Positions 11,892 through 22,085 are shown, counted from the first letter of the stretch. The stretch: DNA of 64,000 nucleotides from Microvirga lotononidis (GCF_034627025.1 NZ_CP141048.1:917501-981500), one strand, 5' to 3'. Program-made: numbers and translations. The notes: a model not told the origin generated them from the sequence alone.

Positions 11892-12938
11892 TTACTCAAC
11901 CTTCTCTCCAGGATCAACGTCCGTCCATCCCGCGCTTTCCCCGCCCGCCCGTGGCTGAGGCCTGGAGACGATTTCCATGAGAAGCCCCCCGACCCCCAGG
12001 GACATGATGTCCGCCCGGGTCACAGGCACATTGGCCAGCAGGCGGTGCAGGATCCAGTCGAAGCCATTCTCCTTCGGGGACCGGGCGCAGCCGGGCGCGC
12101 CGATGACGGGCTTGCCGCCAATGGACCCGACAAGAAGCAGGTTTCCCGGATCGACCGGCATGCCGAAATGCTCTACCCGCCCGCCCGCCATCTCGATGGC
12201 CGAGGGGATGACGTCACGACGGTCGGCGATGGCCGATGCTCCGAAGATAACGATGAGTTCCGCGTCGCCCCGCGCCAGCAGTGCCAGTTCCTCGGCCAGG
12301 GGAGCGGCTTCGTGCGGCACGCGGTGATCCTGCGTGATCCGCGCCTGCGCAGGCTCCAGCCGTCGGCCAAGCACGGCCAGGGTCTTGTCGACGACGCTCG
12401 GCTTGAGGCCGGGAAGGACCGTCGAGACGACCCCGATTGCATGCCGCCGGTAAGGTGCGATACGCAGCGCGCCGTCGCCGGCTCGCGCGATGCCCTTCTG
12501 CAGCAGGACCTCCGGAATGGCATAGGGAATGATCTTGACGGTGCCGACCATCTCTCCCGCGACGACGGGCTTATAGGCCGGCAGGGTGGCGGCCGTCATG
12601 GCCTCGTCGACAGCGTTGAGCCCATGGACGGCATCGACGTCGATGACGAGCACTCCCGCGGTTTCGGCGTAGAGATTGGAGCGTCCCGTAAAAGGGTCTT
12701 CGACAGCGACGTCGTCTCCCGCCAGGGCACGGGCGAGCCGGAAGGCCGCATCGTCCTCGGCGATGTCGCCGGGCTCGAAGCGGGCTGCGATGAGGGTCTC
12801 GACCCCGGCCTCCTTCAGGCGCCCGGCGATTTCGGCTGTGACGAGGGTCCCTTTCTTCACGATCGTTTCGCCCGCCCTGACGCTGTGAGCCGCCAGGGCT
12901 CCGACGGCCTCCTCGATCGGAACCTGTCCGAACTTCAC
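11892..12938 (-). CDS. Molybdopterin-binding protein (MoeA/MogA-like domain)
   Basis: 348-aa protein with a molybdopterin-binding fold. It contains LIVIFGASAIADRRDVIP (about 228-245) and a segment GGKPVIGAPGCARSPKENG before the end, typical of the MoCF-domain proteins encoded beside xanthine-dehydrogenase/CO-dehydrogenase-type enzymes. In many relatives this domain is fused to a MobA/MocA-like nucleotidyltransferase; here that part is absent. It probably handles the Mo cofactor, for example presenting it for cytidylylation or insertion into CoxL. Its ATG overlaps the stop of the XdhC C-terminal gene (ATGA), so the three minus-strand genes form one operon. Confidence 0.8.
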   Translation of the reverse strand: MKFGQVPIEEAVGALAAHSVRAGETIVKKGTLVTAEIAGRLKEAGVETLIAARFEPGDIAEDDAAFRLARALAGDDVAVEDPFTGRSNLYAETAGVLVIDVDAVHGLNAVDEAMTAATLPAYKPVVAGEMVGTVKIIPYAIPEVLLQKGIARAGDGALRIAPYRRHAIGVVSTVLPGLKPSVVDKTLAVLGRRLEPAQARITQDHRVPHEAAPLAEELALLARGDAELIVIFGASAIADRRDVIPSAIEMAGGRVEHFGMPVDPGNLLLVGSIGGKPVIGAPGCARSPKENGFDWILHRLLANVPVTRADIMSLGVGGLLMEIVSRPQPRAGGESAGWTDVDPGEKVE

Positions 12939-13627
12939 GTCAAGCGCCTCCGCTCCTTGCGCAGGCTCGCGACGATTTCGGCCAGGATGGAGAGCGCGAT
13001 CTCCGCGGGCGAAACGGCCCCGATGTCGAGACCGATGGGCGCATGGATCCGGGCGATGTCCGCTTCGGTGAACCCGGACGCGGTCAGGCGTTGAACGCGG
13101 CGCTCGTGGGTTTTGCGCGAGCCCAGCGCACCGATGTAGAAACTGTCCGACCGCAGAGCCGCCGTGAGCGCCGGATCGTCGATCTTCGGGTCATGGGTGA
13201 GCGCGACGAGAGCCGTGTAGCGGTCGATCCCGATGTCGGGCAGCACCGCGTCTGGCCATTCGGCCACGACTGCAACGTCGGGGAAGCGTTCCGGCGTCGC
13301 GAAGGCGGTGCGCGGATCGATGATGGTGACGTCGAGGTCGAGGCCTTTGGCCATGGGCGCAAGGGCCTGACTGATATGCACTGCCCCGATGACGATCACT
13401 TTCACCGGCGGTGCCTGCACGGTCAGGAAATATCGGCGCCCATCCCGTTCAATGAAACCGCTCTTGCCCTGGCGCAGAGCCCCCTGAAGCTCCTGGGCCA
13501 GGGGGTCGCTCCCGACCTCCGCCTCCAAGACGAGACGCTGCTCGCCCGCCTCGACATCGGTCACGAGGATGGCGGCGCGGCGGGCAGCGCGCTCCGCGTT
13601 CAGACGCGACAGGAGGTCCAGGCGCAT
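12935..13627 (-). CDS. XdhC-family protein, C-terminal Rossmann half (CoxF/CoxI-like)
   Basis: 230-aa protein containing the XdhC Rossmann domain: VKVIVIGAVHISQ at the nucleotide-binding turn, DPRTAFATPERFP, and FYIGALGSRKTHERR near the end. XdhC proteins bind the sulfurated Mo cofactor and protect and insert it into molybdenum hydroxylases. Here the N-terminal XdhC domain is a separate gene ending 5 nt upstream. The ATG at 13627 fits the gene spacing; a longer in-frame start at 13693 would overlap the upstream gene. Operon order is XdhC-N, XdhC-C, molybdopterin-binding protein, divergent from the cox structural genes. Confidence 0.85.
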   Translation of the reverse strand: MRLDLLSRLNAERAARRAAILVTDVEAGEQRLVLEAEVGSDPLAQELQGALRQGKSGFIERDGRRYFLTVQAPPVKVIVIGAVHISQALAPMAKGLDLDVTIIDPRTAFATPERFPDVAVVAEWPDAVLPDIGIDRYTALVALTHDPKIDDPALTAALRSDSFYIGALGSRKTHERRVQRLTASGFTEADIARIHAPIGLDIGAVSPAEIALSILAEIVASLRKERRRLT

Positions 13628-13632
13628 GCTCT

Positions 13633-13956
13633 CTAATCCACCCGCTCGACATAGACGCTGATCCGCCCGCCGCACGACAGGCCGACCTGCCAAGCGGTCT
13701 CGTCGGCGACCCCGAACTCGATCATGCGCGGCTTGCCATCGGCAATCACGTCCAAGGCTTCCGTGATGACCGCTCCCTCGACGCAGCCTCCGGACACGGA
13801 TCCCAGGAAGTTCGTATCCTCATCGATGACCAGATGGCTGCCCACGGGTCGAGGGGCCGATCCCCAGGTCTCGACCACGGTCGCGATTGCCACCCCCCTG
13901 CCCTCGCGCCTCCAGGCTTCCGCCGTCTTCAGGATATCAGTATCGGTCGAGACCAT
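13633..13956 (-). CDS. XdhC-family protein, N-terminal half
   Basis: 107-aa stand-alone XdhC_CoxI domain. The typical motif GSAPRPVGSHLVIDE is followed by GSVSGGCVEGAV and, at the end, GLSCGGRISVYVE. The conserved Cys residues lie in SGGCVEG and LSCGG. It is encoded directly before the C-terminal Rossmann half in a different frame. ATG 13956 has GGGAAG 4 nt upstream, better than the in-frame ATG at 13980. The pair probably works together as a Mo-cofactor chaperone for the cox enzyme. Confidence 0.85.
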   Translation of the reverse strand: MVSTDTDILKTAEAWRREGRGVAIATVVETWGSAPRPVGSHLVIDEDTNFLGSVSGGCVEGAVITEALDVIADGKPRMIEFGVADETAWQVGLSCGGRISVYVERVD

Positions 13957-14175
13957 GTTTCTTCCCGGTGTTAGGCGCATGGGGCGGCCCCGCGGGCCCG
14001 CACTGAACAGTATTTAGAGCATCTTCCGGAACCGCCCATGATCGATATTGCCACTTCCGATCCTCGAACTGCAACCGGCAGGGAAGCGGGCACCTATCGT
14101 CTCATTGACAGGCACGGTGGAGCGGCGTCTCATCGATGGTGAACAAGCACCTTCGTCGGATGGATCGCGACCGGG

Positions 14176-14643
14176 ATGCTGAACGACATCTACAGCCGCC
14201 GCATCCTGGAGCTCGCGGCCGATATACCGCTTCAGGGTCCTCTGCCGGACGCCCATGCGAGCGCGAAGGCTCATTCGAAGCTGTGCGGGTCGACGGTCAC
14301 GGTTCATCTGAAACTCGACGGGGGCGTCGTCAGTGCCTTCTCCCACGAGGTGAAGGCCTGCGCCCTCGGCCAAGCCTCCTCATCGGTCATGGGGCGGCAC
14401 GTGGTCGGCTCGACCGCCGATGAGCTGCGGGCGCTCCGGGAGGACATGCGCCGCATGCTGAAGGATGGCGGAGAGCCCCCTTCGGGCAAATGGGCCGAGC
14501 TGGCGCTCCTGCAACCCGCGCGGGAGCTGAAATCCCGACACGCCTCCATCCTCCTGACCTTCGACGCCGTCGTGGACGCGCTCGCCAAGGCCGAAGCGGC
14601 CAGGACGGAGCAGGCGTGCAATGCAGCAACGCTTGGCAGATGA
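14176..14643 (+). CDS. NifU/IscU-like iron-sulfur cluster assembly scaffold protein
   Basis: 155-aa protein resembling the IscU/SufU scaffold fold. SKLCGSTVTVHLKL contains the first conserved Cys and VKACALGQASSSVM the second; the typical third Cys region is weak (HASILL), although a Cys occurs near the C-terminus. It may help mature the 2Fe-2S subunit encoded downstream. It is transcribed in the direction of coxG, which starts about 60 nt after its stop, and diverges from the xdhC pair. The ribosome-binding site is weak, so the start is uncertain. Confidence 0.72.
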   Translation: MLNDIYSRRILELAADIPLQGPLPDAHASAKAHSKLCGSTVTVHLKLDGGVVSAFSHEVKACALGQASSSVMGRHVVGSTADELRALREDMRRMLKDGGEPPSGKWAELALLQPARELKSRHASILLTFDAVVDALAKAEAARTEQACNAATLGR

Positions 14644-14701
14644 CGCGCCGCCTGAATTGTACTTACTCTGTAGCCGGTCTGTGACACGAGGAGATCCGAA
14701 C

Positions 14702-15163
14702 ATGGCCATGACGATGCAGGGAGAAGTCGAACTTCCGGCCGACCGGGCAACGGTATGGGCCGCCCTCAACGCTCCGGAGGTTTTGAAAGCGGCCATTCCC
14801 GGGTGTCAGGAACTGGAGAAGATCAGCGACACGGAATTCCAGGCAACTGCCAAGGTATCGGTCGGACCCGTCAAGGCGACCTTCAAGGGCGGCGTCACTC
14901 TTACCGACCTCGACCCACCCAACGGCTATACCATCGGCGGTGAGGGCCAGGGAGGGGTCGCCGGCTGGGCCAAGGGCGGCGCGAAGGTGCGGCTCGAAGA
15001 CATCGAGGGCGGAACGAAGCTGATCTACGATGTCGAAGCCAATGTGGGCGGCAAGATCGCCCAGCTCGGCGGACGCCTCATCAACGGTGTCGCCAAGAAA
15101 TACGCCGACGAGTTCTTCGCGAATTTCGCCAGGATACTCTCGCCCGAGACTACCGCTGCGTGA
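14702..15163 (+). CDS. coxG: CoxG-type protein (SRPBCC fold, CO dehydrogenase subunit G family)
   Basis: 153-aa SRPBCC/START-like protein. Motifs typical of CoxG include WAALNAPEVLKAAIPGC, the GPVKATFKG strand and GGKIAQLGGRLINGVAKKYA near the C-terminus. CoxG is implicated in maturation and membrane recruitment of CO-dehydrogenase-type enzymes. ATG 14702 is preceded by GAGGAGA. It lacks the long disordered C-terminal tail and membrane helix present in some CoxG proteins. It lies in the cox operon ahead of coxS. Confidence 0.88.
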   Translation: MAMTMQGEVELPADRATVWAALNAPEVLKAAIPGCQELEKISDTEFQATAKVSVGPVKATFKGGVTLTDLDPPNGYTIGGEGQGGVAGWAKGGAKVRLEDIEGGTKLIYDVEANVGGKIAQLGGRLINGVAKKYADEFFANFARILSPETTAA

Positions 15164-15336
15164 TCATCCTGTGAGTCATTCTGCGCCATCTGCCGATACT
15201 TGACCGTTCAAACGGAGAGGGCCACACTCGGCCTCGATGGATCGCATTCGTGCGGCCGTCCAACAAAAATGCCTGCTGGCGCCTGAGACCACCCGAAGGT
15301 CGGCCGGGCCGCTGGCGCCAGAGGAGGATACCACGC

Positions 15337-15831
<495 letters not shown>

Positions 15832-15974
15832 ACCGACAGGCTCACCGAAGACGCGACGCCCTCATCGACGGGTGGAAGCTGCGGGCGAGCCTCGAAGCAG
15901 GCGCGATCTCACCGACGTCCGTGCCGAGGCCCCGCTCCCACCTCATGAGGCCCATGAAGACAAGTGAGGACAAC

Positions 15975-18338
15975 ATGACCGCAACAGGGATCGGCGCACC
16001 CGTCCGCCGGAAAGAGGATCAGCGTTTCGTCACCGGCCAGGGGCGCTACGTGGACGATTTCAACCGACCTGGCCAGACCTACGCCTATTTCCTCCGCTCG
16101 CCCCACGCCCATGCGGTGATCCGGTCCATCGACACGGGCCCGGCCAGGATCATGCCGGGCGTCGTCGCCGTCTTCACGGGTGACGACCTCGCGGCCGACA
16201 AGATCGGCGGCCTCATCTGCGGCTGGATGATCCATTCGAAGGACGGCTCGCCGATGAAGGCCGGGCCTCATCCGGCCCTCGCCCAAGGCAAGGTGCGCTA
16301 CGTGGGCGACCATGTGGCGGTGGTGATCGCCGAAACGCTGGCCCAGGCCAAGGACGCCGCCGAGGCCATCGTGGTCGATTACGACGTCCTGCCGGCGGTG
16401 GTCGACACGGCGCAGGCCACCAAGGCATCCGTGCAGGTGCACGACGTCTCGCCCGACAACACCGTCTTCAACTGGCATCTCGGCAACAAGGACGAGACGG
16501 AGGCGGCCTTCGCGCGGGCCAAGCACGTCACGACAATCGATCTCGTCAACAACCGGCTGGTACCCAACGCCATCGAGCCCCGCGCGGCCGTCGGCGAGTA
16601 CGACCCCGGGACCGACAACTACACGCTCTACACGACGAGCCAGAACCCGCACGTGGCCCGTCTCGTCCTGTCGGCCTTCATCGGCGTCGCGCCGGAGCAC
16701 AAGCTGCGCGTCATCGCGCCGGATGTGGGCGGCGGGTTCGGCTCGAAGATCTTCATCTACGCCGAGGAGACGGTCTGCGTCTGGGCCGCGAGGAAGGTCA
16801 AGCGCCCTGTCAAGTGGACATCCGACCGCTCGGAAGCCTTCCTGTCCGACGCGCATGGGCGCGATCACGTCACCCACGCGGAGATGGCAACCGACGAGAC
16901 CGGCAAGATCATCGGCCTGCGGGTCCACACCACGGCCAATCTCGGCGCCTATCTCTCGACCTTCTCGTCATCGGTACCGACTTATCTCTACGCACCGCTC
17001 CTGTCGGGCCAGTACGACATCCCGGCGATCTATTGCGAGGTGGATGCGGTCTACACGAACACCGCCCCCGTCGATGCCTATCGCGGCGCGGGCCGCCCTG
17101 AAGCTACTTTCGTGGTCGAGCGGCTCGTCGAGAAGACCGCCCGCGAGCTGGGCCAGGACCCGGCCGAGTTCCGCCGCCGGAATTACATCACGCAGTTCCC
17201 GCACGCGACGCCCGTGATCATGACCTACGACACGGGCGACTATGCCGCCTCGCTCGACAAGGCCCTGGAGATCGCCGACTACAAGAACTTCCAGCAGCGC
17301 AAGCAGGAGAGCGCCCGTCGCGGCAAGCTCAGGGGCATCGGCTTCTCGAGCTACATCGAGGCTTGCGGCATCGCTCCTTCGCAGGCCGTCGGGTCTCTCG
17401 GCGCGGGCGTGGGCCTGTGGGAATCCGCCGAAGTGCGCGTCAACCCGACTGGCTCGGTCGAGGTGCTGACGGGCTCGCACAGCCATGGCCAGGGCCATGA
17501 GACAACCTTCGCCCAACTGGTCTCGGACCGGCTCGGCATCTCCATCAATCAGGTCAGCATCGTGCACGGCGACACCGACAAGGTGCAGTTCGGCATGGGC
17601 ACCTACGGATCGCGCTCCGGCGCGGTCGGGATGTCGGCCATCGCGAAGGCCATCGACAAGGTGATCGCCAAGGGCAAGAAGGTCGCCGCCCATGTGCTCG
17701 AAGCGTCGGAGGGCGACATCGAGTTCAAGGACGGACGGTTCGGCGTCGCCGGCACCGACCGTTCGCTGGCCTTCGGCGAAGTCGCGCTCCAGGCCTATAT
17801 CGCGCACAAGTTCTCGGGCCAGGACCTAGAGCCCGGCTTGAAGGAGGGAGCGTTCTACGACCCGACCAACTTCACCTTCCCGGCGGGCGTGCATATCTGC
17901 GAGGTGGAGATCGATCCGGATACGGGCGTGACCAGCATCCAACGCTGGACGGCGGTGGACGATTTCGGCGTGATCATCAACCCGATGATCGTCGAAGGCC
18001 AAGTCCATGGCGGCATCGCGCAGGGCGTCGGCCAAGCGCTCCTCGAAGGAGCGTTCTACGACCAGAGCGGACAGCTCATCACGGCGAGCTTTAACGATTA
18101 CTGCATGCCGCGCGCGATCGACCTGCCGTCGTTCCAGGTCGGCATGACGGTAACCCCCTGCCCTTCGAACCCGCTCGGGATCAAGGGCTGCGGAGAAGCC
18201 GGAGCCATCGCGGCTCCGCCGGCCGTCATCAATGCGATCACCGACGCCCTCGGCCATGAGGACATTGCCATGCCGGCCACGCCCCAGGCGGTGTGGCGCG
18301 CGGCCCAGAAGGCGCGCATGCCCATGGCGGCGGAATAA
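15975..18338 (+). CDS. coxL: Form II CoxL-type molybdenum hydroxylase large subunit
   Basis: 787-aa Mo-binding catalytic subunit of the xanthine oxidase family. The active-site loop reads AYRGAGR (368-374), the form II signature. True form I CO dehydrogenases have AYxCSFR with the Cu-ligand Cys, which is missing here. Other family motifs are DVGGGFGSK, the [13 protein letters not shown] loop and [15 protein letters not shown] at the C-terminus with the conserved Glu. The enzyme therefore probably hydroxylates an aldehyde, heterocycle or other unknown substrate; CO activity is doubtful. ATG 15975 follows GAGGA. Confidence 0.93.
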   Translation: MTATGIGAPVRRKEDQRFVTGQGRYVDDFNRPGQTYAYFLRSPHAHAVIRSIDTGPARIMPGVVAVFTGDDLAADKIGGLICGWMIHSKDGSPMKAGPHPALAQGKVRYVGDHVAVVIAETLAQAKDAAEAIVVDYDVLPAVVDTAQATKASVQVHDVSPDNTVFNWHLGNKDETEAAFARAKHVTTIDLVNNRLVPNAIEPRAAVGEYDPGTDNYTLYTTSQNPHVARLVLSAFIGVAPEHKLRVIAPDVGGGFGSKIFIYAEETVCVWAARKVKRPVKWTSDRSEAFLSDAHGRDHVTHAEMATDETGKIIGLRVHTTANLGAYLSTFSSSVPTYLYAPLLSGQYDIPAIYCEVDAVYTNTAPVDAYRGAGRPEATFVVERLVEKTARELGQDPAEFRRRNYITQFPHATPVIMTYDTGDYAASLDKALEIADYKNFQQRKQESARRGKLRGIGFSSYIEACGIAPSQAVGSLGAGVGLWESAEVRVNPTGSVEVLTGSHSHGQGHETTFAQLVSDRLGISINQVSIVHGDTDKVQFGMGTYGSRSGAVGMSAIAKAIDKVIAKGKKVAAHVLEASEGDIEFKDGRFGVAGTDRSLAFGEVALQAYIAHKFSGQDLEPGLKEGAFYDPTNFTFPAGVHICEVEIDPDTGVTSIQRWTAVDDFGVIINPMIVEGQVHGGIAQGVGQALLEGAFYDQSGQLITASFNDYCMPRAIDLPSFQVGMTVTPCPSNPLGIKGCGEAGAIAAPPAVINAITDALGHEDIAMPATPQAVWRAAQKARMPMAAE

Positions 18339-18350
18339 GGGGAGGATGGA

Positions 18351-19157
18351 ATGTACGCTTTCGAATACCACCGCCCGACGAGCATCAAGGAGGCCGCCGG
18401 TCTCATCGGTCAAGTCGAGGATGCCAAGTTCCTCGCCGGCGGCCACACCCTGTTGCCGACCATGAAACTGCGGCTCGCCGGCCCCGCCAACCTGATCGAT
18501 CTCGGTCAGATCGCGGAGCTGCGCGGCATCGAGCGCACCGACGACACGCTCACCATCGGGGCCATGACCAAGCATGTGGAGGTCGCCAACGCGGCCGAAG
18601 TGAAGGAGGCAATCCCGGCCCTGGCGGAACTCGCCGAACTCATCGGTGATCCGCATGTGCGCAATCGCGGCACCATCGGCGGTTCCATCGCAAACAACGA
18701 TCCTTCGGCGGATTATCCTGCCGCCTGCCTCGCCCTGAACGCGACGATCGTCACGAACCGACGAAAGATCGCGGCGGACGATTTCTTCCAGGGCATCTTC
18801 ACGACGGCCTTGGAAGAGGGAGAGATCATCACCCAGATCGCGTTCCCGATCCCGTCTCAGGCGGCCTATGCCAAATTCCGCAACCCGGCATCGCGTTACG
18901 CACTCGTCGGCGTGTTCGTGGCCAAACATGCCGATGGCGTGCGCGTCGCCGTGACTGGCGCAGGTTCGAACGGCGTTTTTCGCCCGAACGATATGGAACA
19001 GGCGCTGAGCGGCAACTTCACCCCGGAGGCCCTCGACGGCGTCGTCGTGCCGGAAGCTGAGATGAACAGCGACATCCATGCGGATGCCGCGTATCGCGCT
19101 CACCTCGTCGGCGTCATGGCCCGCAGGGCCGTTCAGGCGGCGGTTGCACGGGGCTGA
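18351..19157 (+). CDS. coxM: Molybdenum hydroxylase FAD-binding medium subunit
   Basis: 268-aa FAD subunit. FAD-contact motifs are [11 protein letters not shown] (29-39) and [17 protein letters not shown] (about 112-128), followed by the CO_deh_flav_C domain. It accepts electrons from the CoxS clusters. ATG 18351 lies 12 nt after the coxL stop and has GGGGAGGA upstream. Placing M after L is characteristic of form II operons. A strong hairpin follows at 19182-19211 before coxD. Confidence 0.93.
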   Translation: MYAFEYHRPTSIKEAAGLIGQVEDAKFLAGGHTLLPTMKLRLAGPANLIDLGQIAELRGIERTDDTLTIGAMTKHVEVANAAEVKEAIPALAELAELIGDPHVRNRGTIGGSIANNDPSADYPAACLALNATIVTNRRKIAADDFFQGIFTTALEEGEIITQIAFPIPSQAAYAKFRNPASRYALVGVFVAKHADGVRVAVTGAGSNGVFRPNDMEQALSGNFTPEALDGVVVPEAEMNSDIHADAAYRAHLVGVMARRAVQAAVARG

Positions 19158-19181
19158 ACAGCCACACCAGCAGAACGTTGA

Positions 19182-19211
19182 CATGATGCCCGGGCGAGCC
19201 CGGGCATCATG
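19182..19211. repeat. Perfect 14-bp inverted repeat between coxM and coxD
   Basis: Arms CATGATGCCCGGGC (19182-19195) and GCCCGGGCATCATG (19198-19211) are perfectly complementary with a 2-nt centre. There is no T-run. The core resembles REP-like palindromes common in Hyphomicrobiales. It may stabilise the upstream coxGSLM mRNA or lower expression of coxD/E. Confidence 0.75.
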
Positions 19212-19233
19212 CCCTCAGGGAGCATAAAGACCC

Positions 19234-20148
19234 GTGGCCGACCAACCCGGTTCCATCGACGACACCTTGGCCCTTCTGCAGCGCACCGGCTATGTGGCCG
19301 ACCGGCCTCTCGCGACGGTGCTCTTCCTGGCTCTCAGGCTCGGGCGGCCGCTCTTTCTGGAGGGGGAAGCGGGCGTCGGCAAAACCGAGATCGCGAAGGT
19401 GCTCTCGACCGCACTCGGGCGTCGCCTCATCCGCCTGCAATGCTACGAGGGCCTCGATGTCGCGTCCGCGGTCTATGAATGGAATTACGCCGGGCAGATG
19501 ATGGCGATCCGGCTGGCCGAGGCCACCGGTGCGGTGGAACGCGACACCCTGGAGGACGATCTGTTCTCGGAGCGCTACCTGGTGAAGCGTCCGCTCCTGC
19601 AGGCTCTCGAACCTGACACCGCCGGCGCACCGGTCCTCCTGATCGACGAACTCGACCGCACGGACGAGGCCTTCGAAGCCTTTCTTCTGGAGGTGCTCTC
19701 CGACTTCCAGATCACCATACCGGAATTCGGCACGGTCAAGGCGGAGCATCCTCCGATCGTCATCATCACGTCGAACCGCACGCGCGAGATTCACGACGCG
19801 CTCAAGCGCCGCTGCCTCTATCATTGGGTCGATTATCCGGATGCGGAGCGGGAGCTCGCCATCCTCAGGAGCCGCATCCCACAGGCTTCCGACCAACTGT
19901 CCCAGGAGATCGTCGCCTTCGTGCAGGCGATCCGCAAGGAGGATCTGTTCAAGGCTCCCGGCGTGGCGGAAACCCTCGACTGGGCCTCGGCCCTTGTGGA
20001 GCTCGACGCGGTGGCGCTCGATCCGGCTCTGGTGTCGGATACGCTCGGCGTGCTGCTGAAGTACCAGGACGACATCCAGAAGATGCAGGGCAGCCGGGCG
20101 AAGGAGATGCTGGATCGCGTTCAGGGCGCGTTGAGGACACCCGCGTGA
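19234..20148 (+). CDS. coxD: MoxR-type AAA+ ATPase (CoxD)
   Basis: 304-aa AAA+ ATPase with Walker A GEAGVGKTE, Walker B VLLIDELDR and sensor ITSNRTREI. In CO-dehydrogenase systems CoxD is a chaperone that helps build the active-site metal cluster, working with the VWA protein CoxE. The start is GTG 19234, downstream of AGGGAG and close behind the palindrome. Its stop overlaps the GTG of coxE (GTGA), showing coupling. Confidence 0.9.
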   Translation: MADQPGSIDDTLALLQRTGYVADRPLATVLFLALRLGRPLFLEGEAGVGKTEIAKVLSTALGRRLIRLQCYEGLDVASAVYEWNYAGQMMAIRLAEATGAVERDTLEDDLFSERYLVKRPLLQALEPDTAGAPVLLIDELDRTDEAFEAFLLEVLSDFQITIPEFGTVKAEHPPIVIITSNRTREIHDALKRRCLYHWVDYPDAERELAILRSRIPQASDQLSQEIVAFVQAIRKEDLFKAPGVAETLDWASALVELDAVALDPALVSDTLGVLLKYQDDIQKMQGSRAKEMLDRVQGALRTPA

Positions 20149-21365
20149 CGGATGCGCTCGCCAGCCGGGGCGAAGGCCGTCTCGCGGACAACATCGCCTA
20201 TTTCGCCAGGGCCCTGCGGGCCGCGGGCCTGCCGGTCGGGCCCGGGGCGGTTCTCGATGCCATCGCGGCTGTCGCGACGGTGGGGATCGGTCCGCGCGAG
20301 GACTTCTATTGGATTCTCCATGCCGTGTTCGTGAAGCGGCACGAGCACAGCATCCTGTTCGATCAGGCCTTCCGGATCTTCTGGCGGCGGCGCGCGCTGA
20401 TCGAGAAGCTGATCGCCCAGATGTCGCCGGTCGCTCCTGGCAGAGCTCAGGAGGAGAAGGCGCCGAAGGCCGGCGCCCTGCGCGTGGCCGAGGCACTTGC
20501 CACTCCGCGACAGGAGAAACCGGATCCCGTCGAGAGGACGGAGTTCTCCGCCCGCCTGACCGTATCGGATCGTGAAGTTCTGAAAGTGAAGGATTTCGCC
20601 CAGATGTCGGCCGCGGAGATCGCAATGGCCAAGCGCTTGATCGCAGACATATCCCTGCCGGACGACGAGGTGACCACGCGCCGGTTCCTGTCCGATCCGC
20701 GCGGCCGCCGAATCGATCCGCGCCGGACCTTCCGGCGGTCGCTGCGCGGCGGCGGGGCCGTGATCGACCTGGCCTATCGCTCCCCGGCCGTGAGGCACGC
20801 GCCAGTGGTGGCGCTCGTGGACATATCGGGATCCATGGCCGATTACTCCCGCGTCTTCCTGCATTTCCTGCATGCCATCGCGGAGAAGAGGCGACGGATT
20901 CATTCCTTCGTCTTTGCGACCCGGCTGACCAATATCAGCCGCGAGCTGATGAGCCGCGACCCGGACGAAGCTCTCGCCCGCGCATCGAAACGCGTGCAGG
21001 ACTGGGAAGGAGGGACCCGCATCGCCCATGCGCTGCATGAGTTCAACCGCCACTGGTCACGCCGGGTTCTCGGTCAGGGTGCGATCGTGCTGCTTTTCAC
21101 GGATGGGCTCGAGCGGGAGGTGACGCCGGAGCTGACCTTCGAGATGGACCGGCTCAAGCGCTCCTGCCGCCGACTCGTCTGGCTCAATCCGCTCCTTCGA
21201 TTCGACGCCTTCGAGGCCCGCGCCTCCGGAATCCGCGCGATGCTGCCCCATGTCGACGAGTTCCGGCCCATTCATAACCTCGCGTCGATGGAAGACCTCT
21301 GCCGCACGTTGTCCGGCGACCCGTCCAAGAGGGCCTTTCCACGCCAGTGGCTGCGGGCATCGTGA
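20145..21365 (+). CDS. coxE: VWA-domain protein CoxE
   Basis: 406-aa protein. The C-terminal half is a von Willebrand A-type domain with the MIDAS motif DISGSMADYS and a later FTDGLE loop. The N-terminal half is the CoxE-specific region (IGPREDFYWILHAVF). It is the usual partner of the MoxR ATPase CoxD in metal insertion and maturation. GTG 20145 overlaps the coxD stop by 4 nt and is preferred over longer in-frame extensions that would overlap coxD extensively. It is the last gene of the cox operon; no clear terminator was found after it. Confidence 0.9.
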   Translation: MTDALASRGEGRLADNIAYFARALRAAGLPVGPGAVLDAIAAVATVGIGPREDFYWILHAVFVKRHEHSILFDQAFRIFWRRRALIEKLIAQMSPVAPGRAQEEKAPKAGALRVAEALATPRQEKPDPVERTEFSARLTVSDREVLKVKDFAQMSAAEIAMAKRLIADISLPDDEVTTRRFLSDPRGRRIDPRRTFRRSLRGGGAVIDLAYRSPAVRHAPVVALVDISGSMADYSRVFLHFLHAIAEKRRRIHSFVFATRLTNISRELMSRDPDEALARASKRVQDWEGGTRIAHALHEFNRHWSRRVLGQGAIVLLFTDGLEREVTPELTFEMDRLKRSCRRLVWLNPLLRFDAFEARASGIRAMLPHVDEFRPIHNLASMEDLCRTLSGDPSKRAFPRQWLRAS

Positions 21366-21453
21366 AAATCGGGTTCGTCAATCCTCCATCGCTCGGGGAG
21401 CCTGCTCATAAAGGTGAACCTGCGGCCCAGGATCCACTTCACGGCACAATGCC

Positions 21454-21663
21454 CTAATCCTCCGCCTCACTGGACCGCTTGGCTGACCGCGTTCGGCTGC
21501 GTGGCTTGCGTGTATACGTGTTCGGCCGCGTCACAGGCTCGGACGGCACGACGGGACTCTTCGGCTTCGTCCCTTCGCGGCTGAAGAAAACCGCGCTGCA
21601 ACATAGGACGAACAGAAAAGGCATCACCAGAAGGACGAAGATCTGTGTATCGGTCATTCCCAT
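21454..21663 (-). CDS. Small single-span membrane protein, hypothetical
   Basis: 69-aa protein with one N-terminal transmembrane helix (about 8-28, FVLLVMPFLFVLCCSAVFF) and a basic, Ser/Arg-rich cytoplasmic-like tail. No known family is recognised. The start is either ATG 21663 or ATG 21657; neither has a strong ribosome-binding site. It is convergent with coxE and divergent from a short plus-strand frame. Confidence 0.5.
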   Translation of the reverse strand: MGMTDTQIFVLLVMPFLFVLCCSAVFFSREGTKPKSPVVPSEPVTRPNTYTRKPRSRTRSAKRSSEAED

Positions 21664-21844
21664 GAATCGCGCAGTGATGTCGGTGAAGGGCGTCGCTCGT
21701 CAGGCGCTCGCACGTGGTCCCGAAGACGCCCGAAAATGGCAGGAAGAACTCGATAGGAATGCGGGATTGTCGCTGGCGATGCGTGATCTACATCCAGGAT
21801 ATGCGTCATCCCCTTGGCACATGGACGCCCTGATCGAAGCTTGA
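21662..21844 (+). CDS. Small hypothetical protein
   Basis: 60-codon frame (or 55 from ATG 21677) with readable composition (ARGPEDARKWQEELDRNAG). No domain is recognised and no clear ribosome-binding site is seen. It diverges from the small membrane protein with abutting starts. It may not be a gene. Confidence 0.3.
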   Translation: MNRAVMSVKGVARQALARGPEDARKWQEELDRNAGLSLAMRDLHPGYASSPWHMDALIEA

Positions 21845-21934
21845 GACAGCGCCTCGGTCGGGGCGCTCTCTCGCTTCCTCACGCGGCATCGATGATACCG
21901 ATTCCGGAGGTGCTGCGCTCGACATTCGAATGAA

Positions 21935-22019
21935 TGGTGCGGCCGAGAGGACTCGAACCTCCACGGGTCTCCCCGCTACCACCTCAAGGTAGTGCGTCTA
22001 CCAATTCCGCCACGGCCGC
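21935..22019 (-). tRNA. tRNA-Leu (anticodon GAG)
   Basis: The minus strand folds as a class II tRNA: acceptor GCGGCCG/CGGCCGC, anticodon stem CTACC/GGTAG with loop TTGAGGT (anticodon GAG), long variable arm, T-loop GGTTCGAGTCC, and an encoded CCA end (21935-21937). The length is 85 nt. Confidence 0.95.
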
Positions 22020-22033
22020 GCTGGGGCTCTGTT

Positions 22034-22085
22034 AGCGCATCGTGCGGAAAAGGGGAACCCGGTTTTTCGCTCGCGACGATGCGCT
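22034..22085. repeat. Dispersed palindromic repeat, copy 1
   Basis: Begins AGCGCATCGTGCG (22034) and ends ACGATGCGCT (22076-22085), giving 10-bp complementary ends around a core like GGAAAAGGGGAACCCGG. A related sequence (AGCGCATCCTACGGAAAAG...) lies at 34973-35008, and AGCATCGTGCGG pieces lie at 43829-43840 and about 43904-43917. This is an interspersed-repeat family. Confidence 0.55.
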
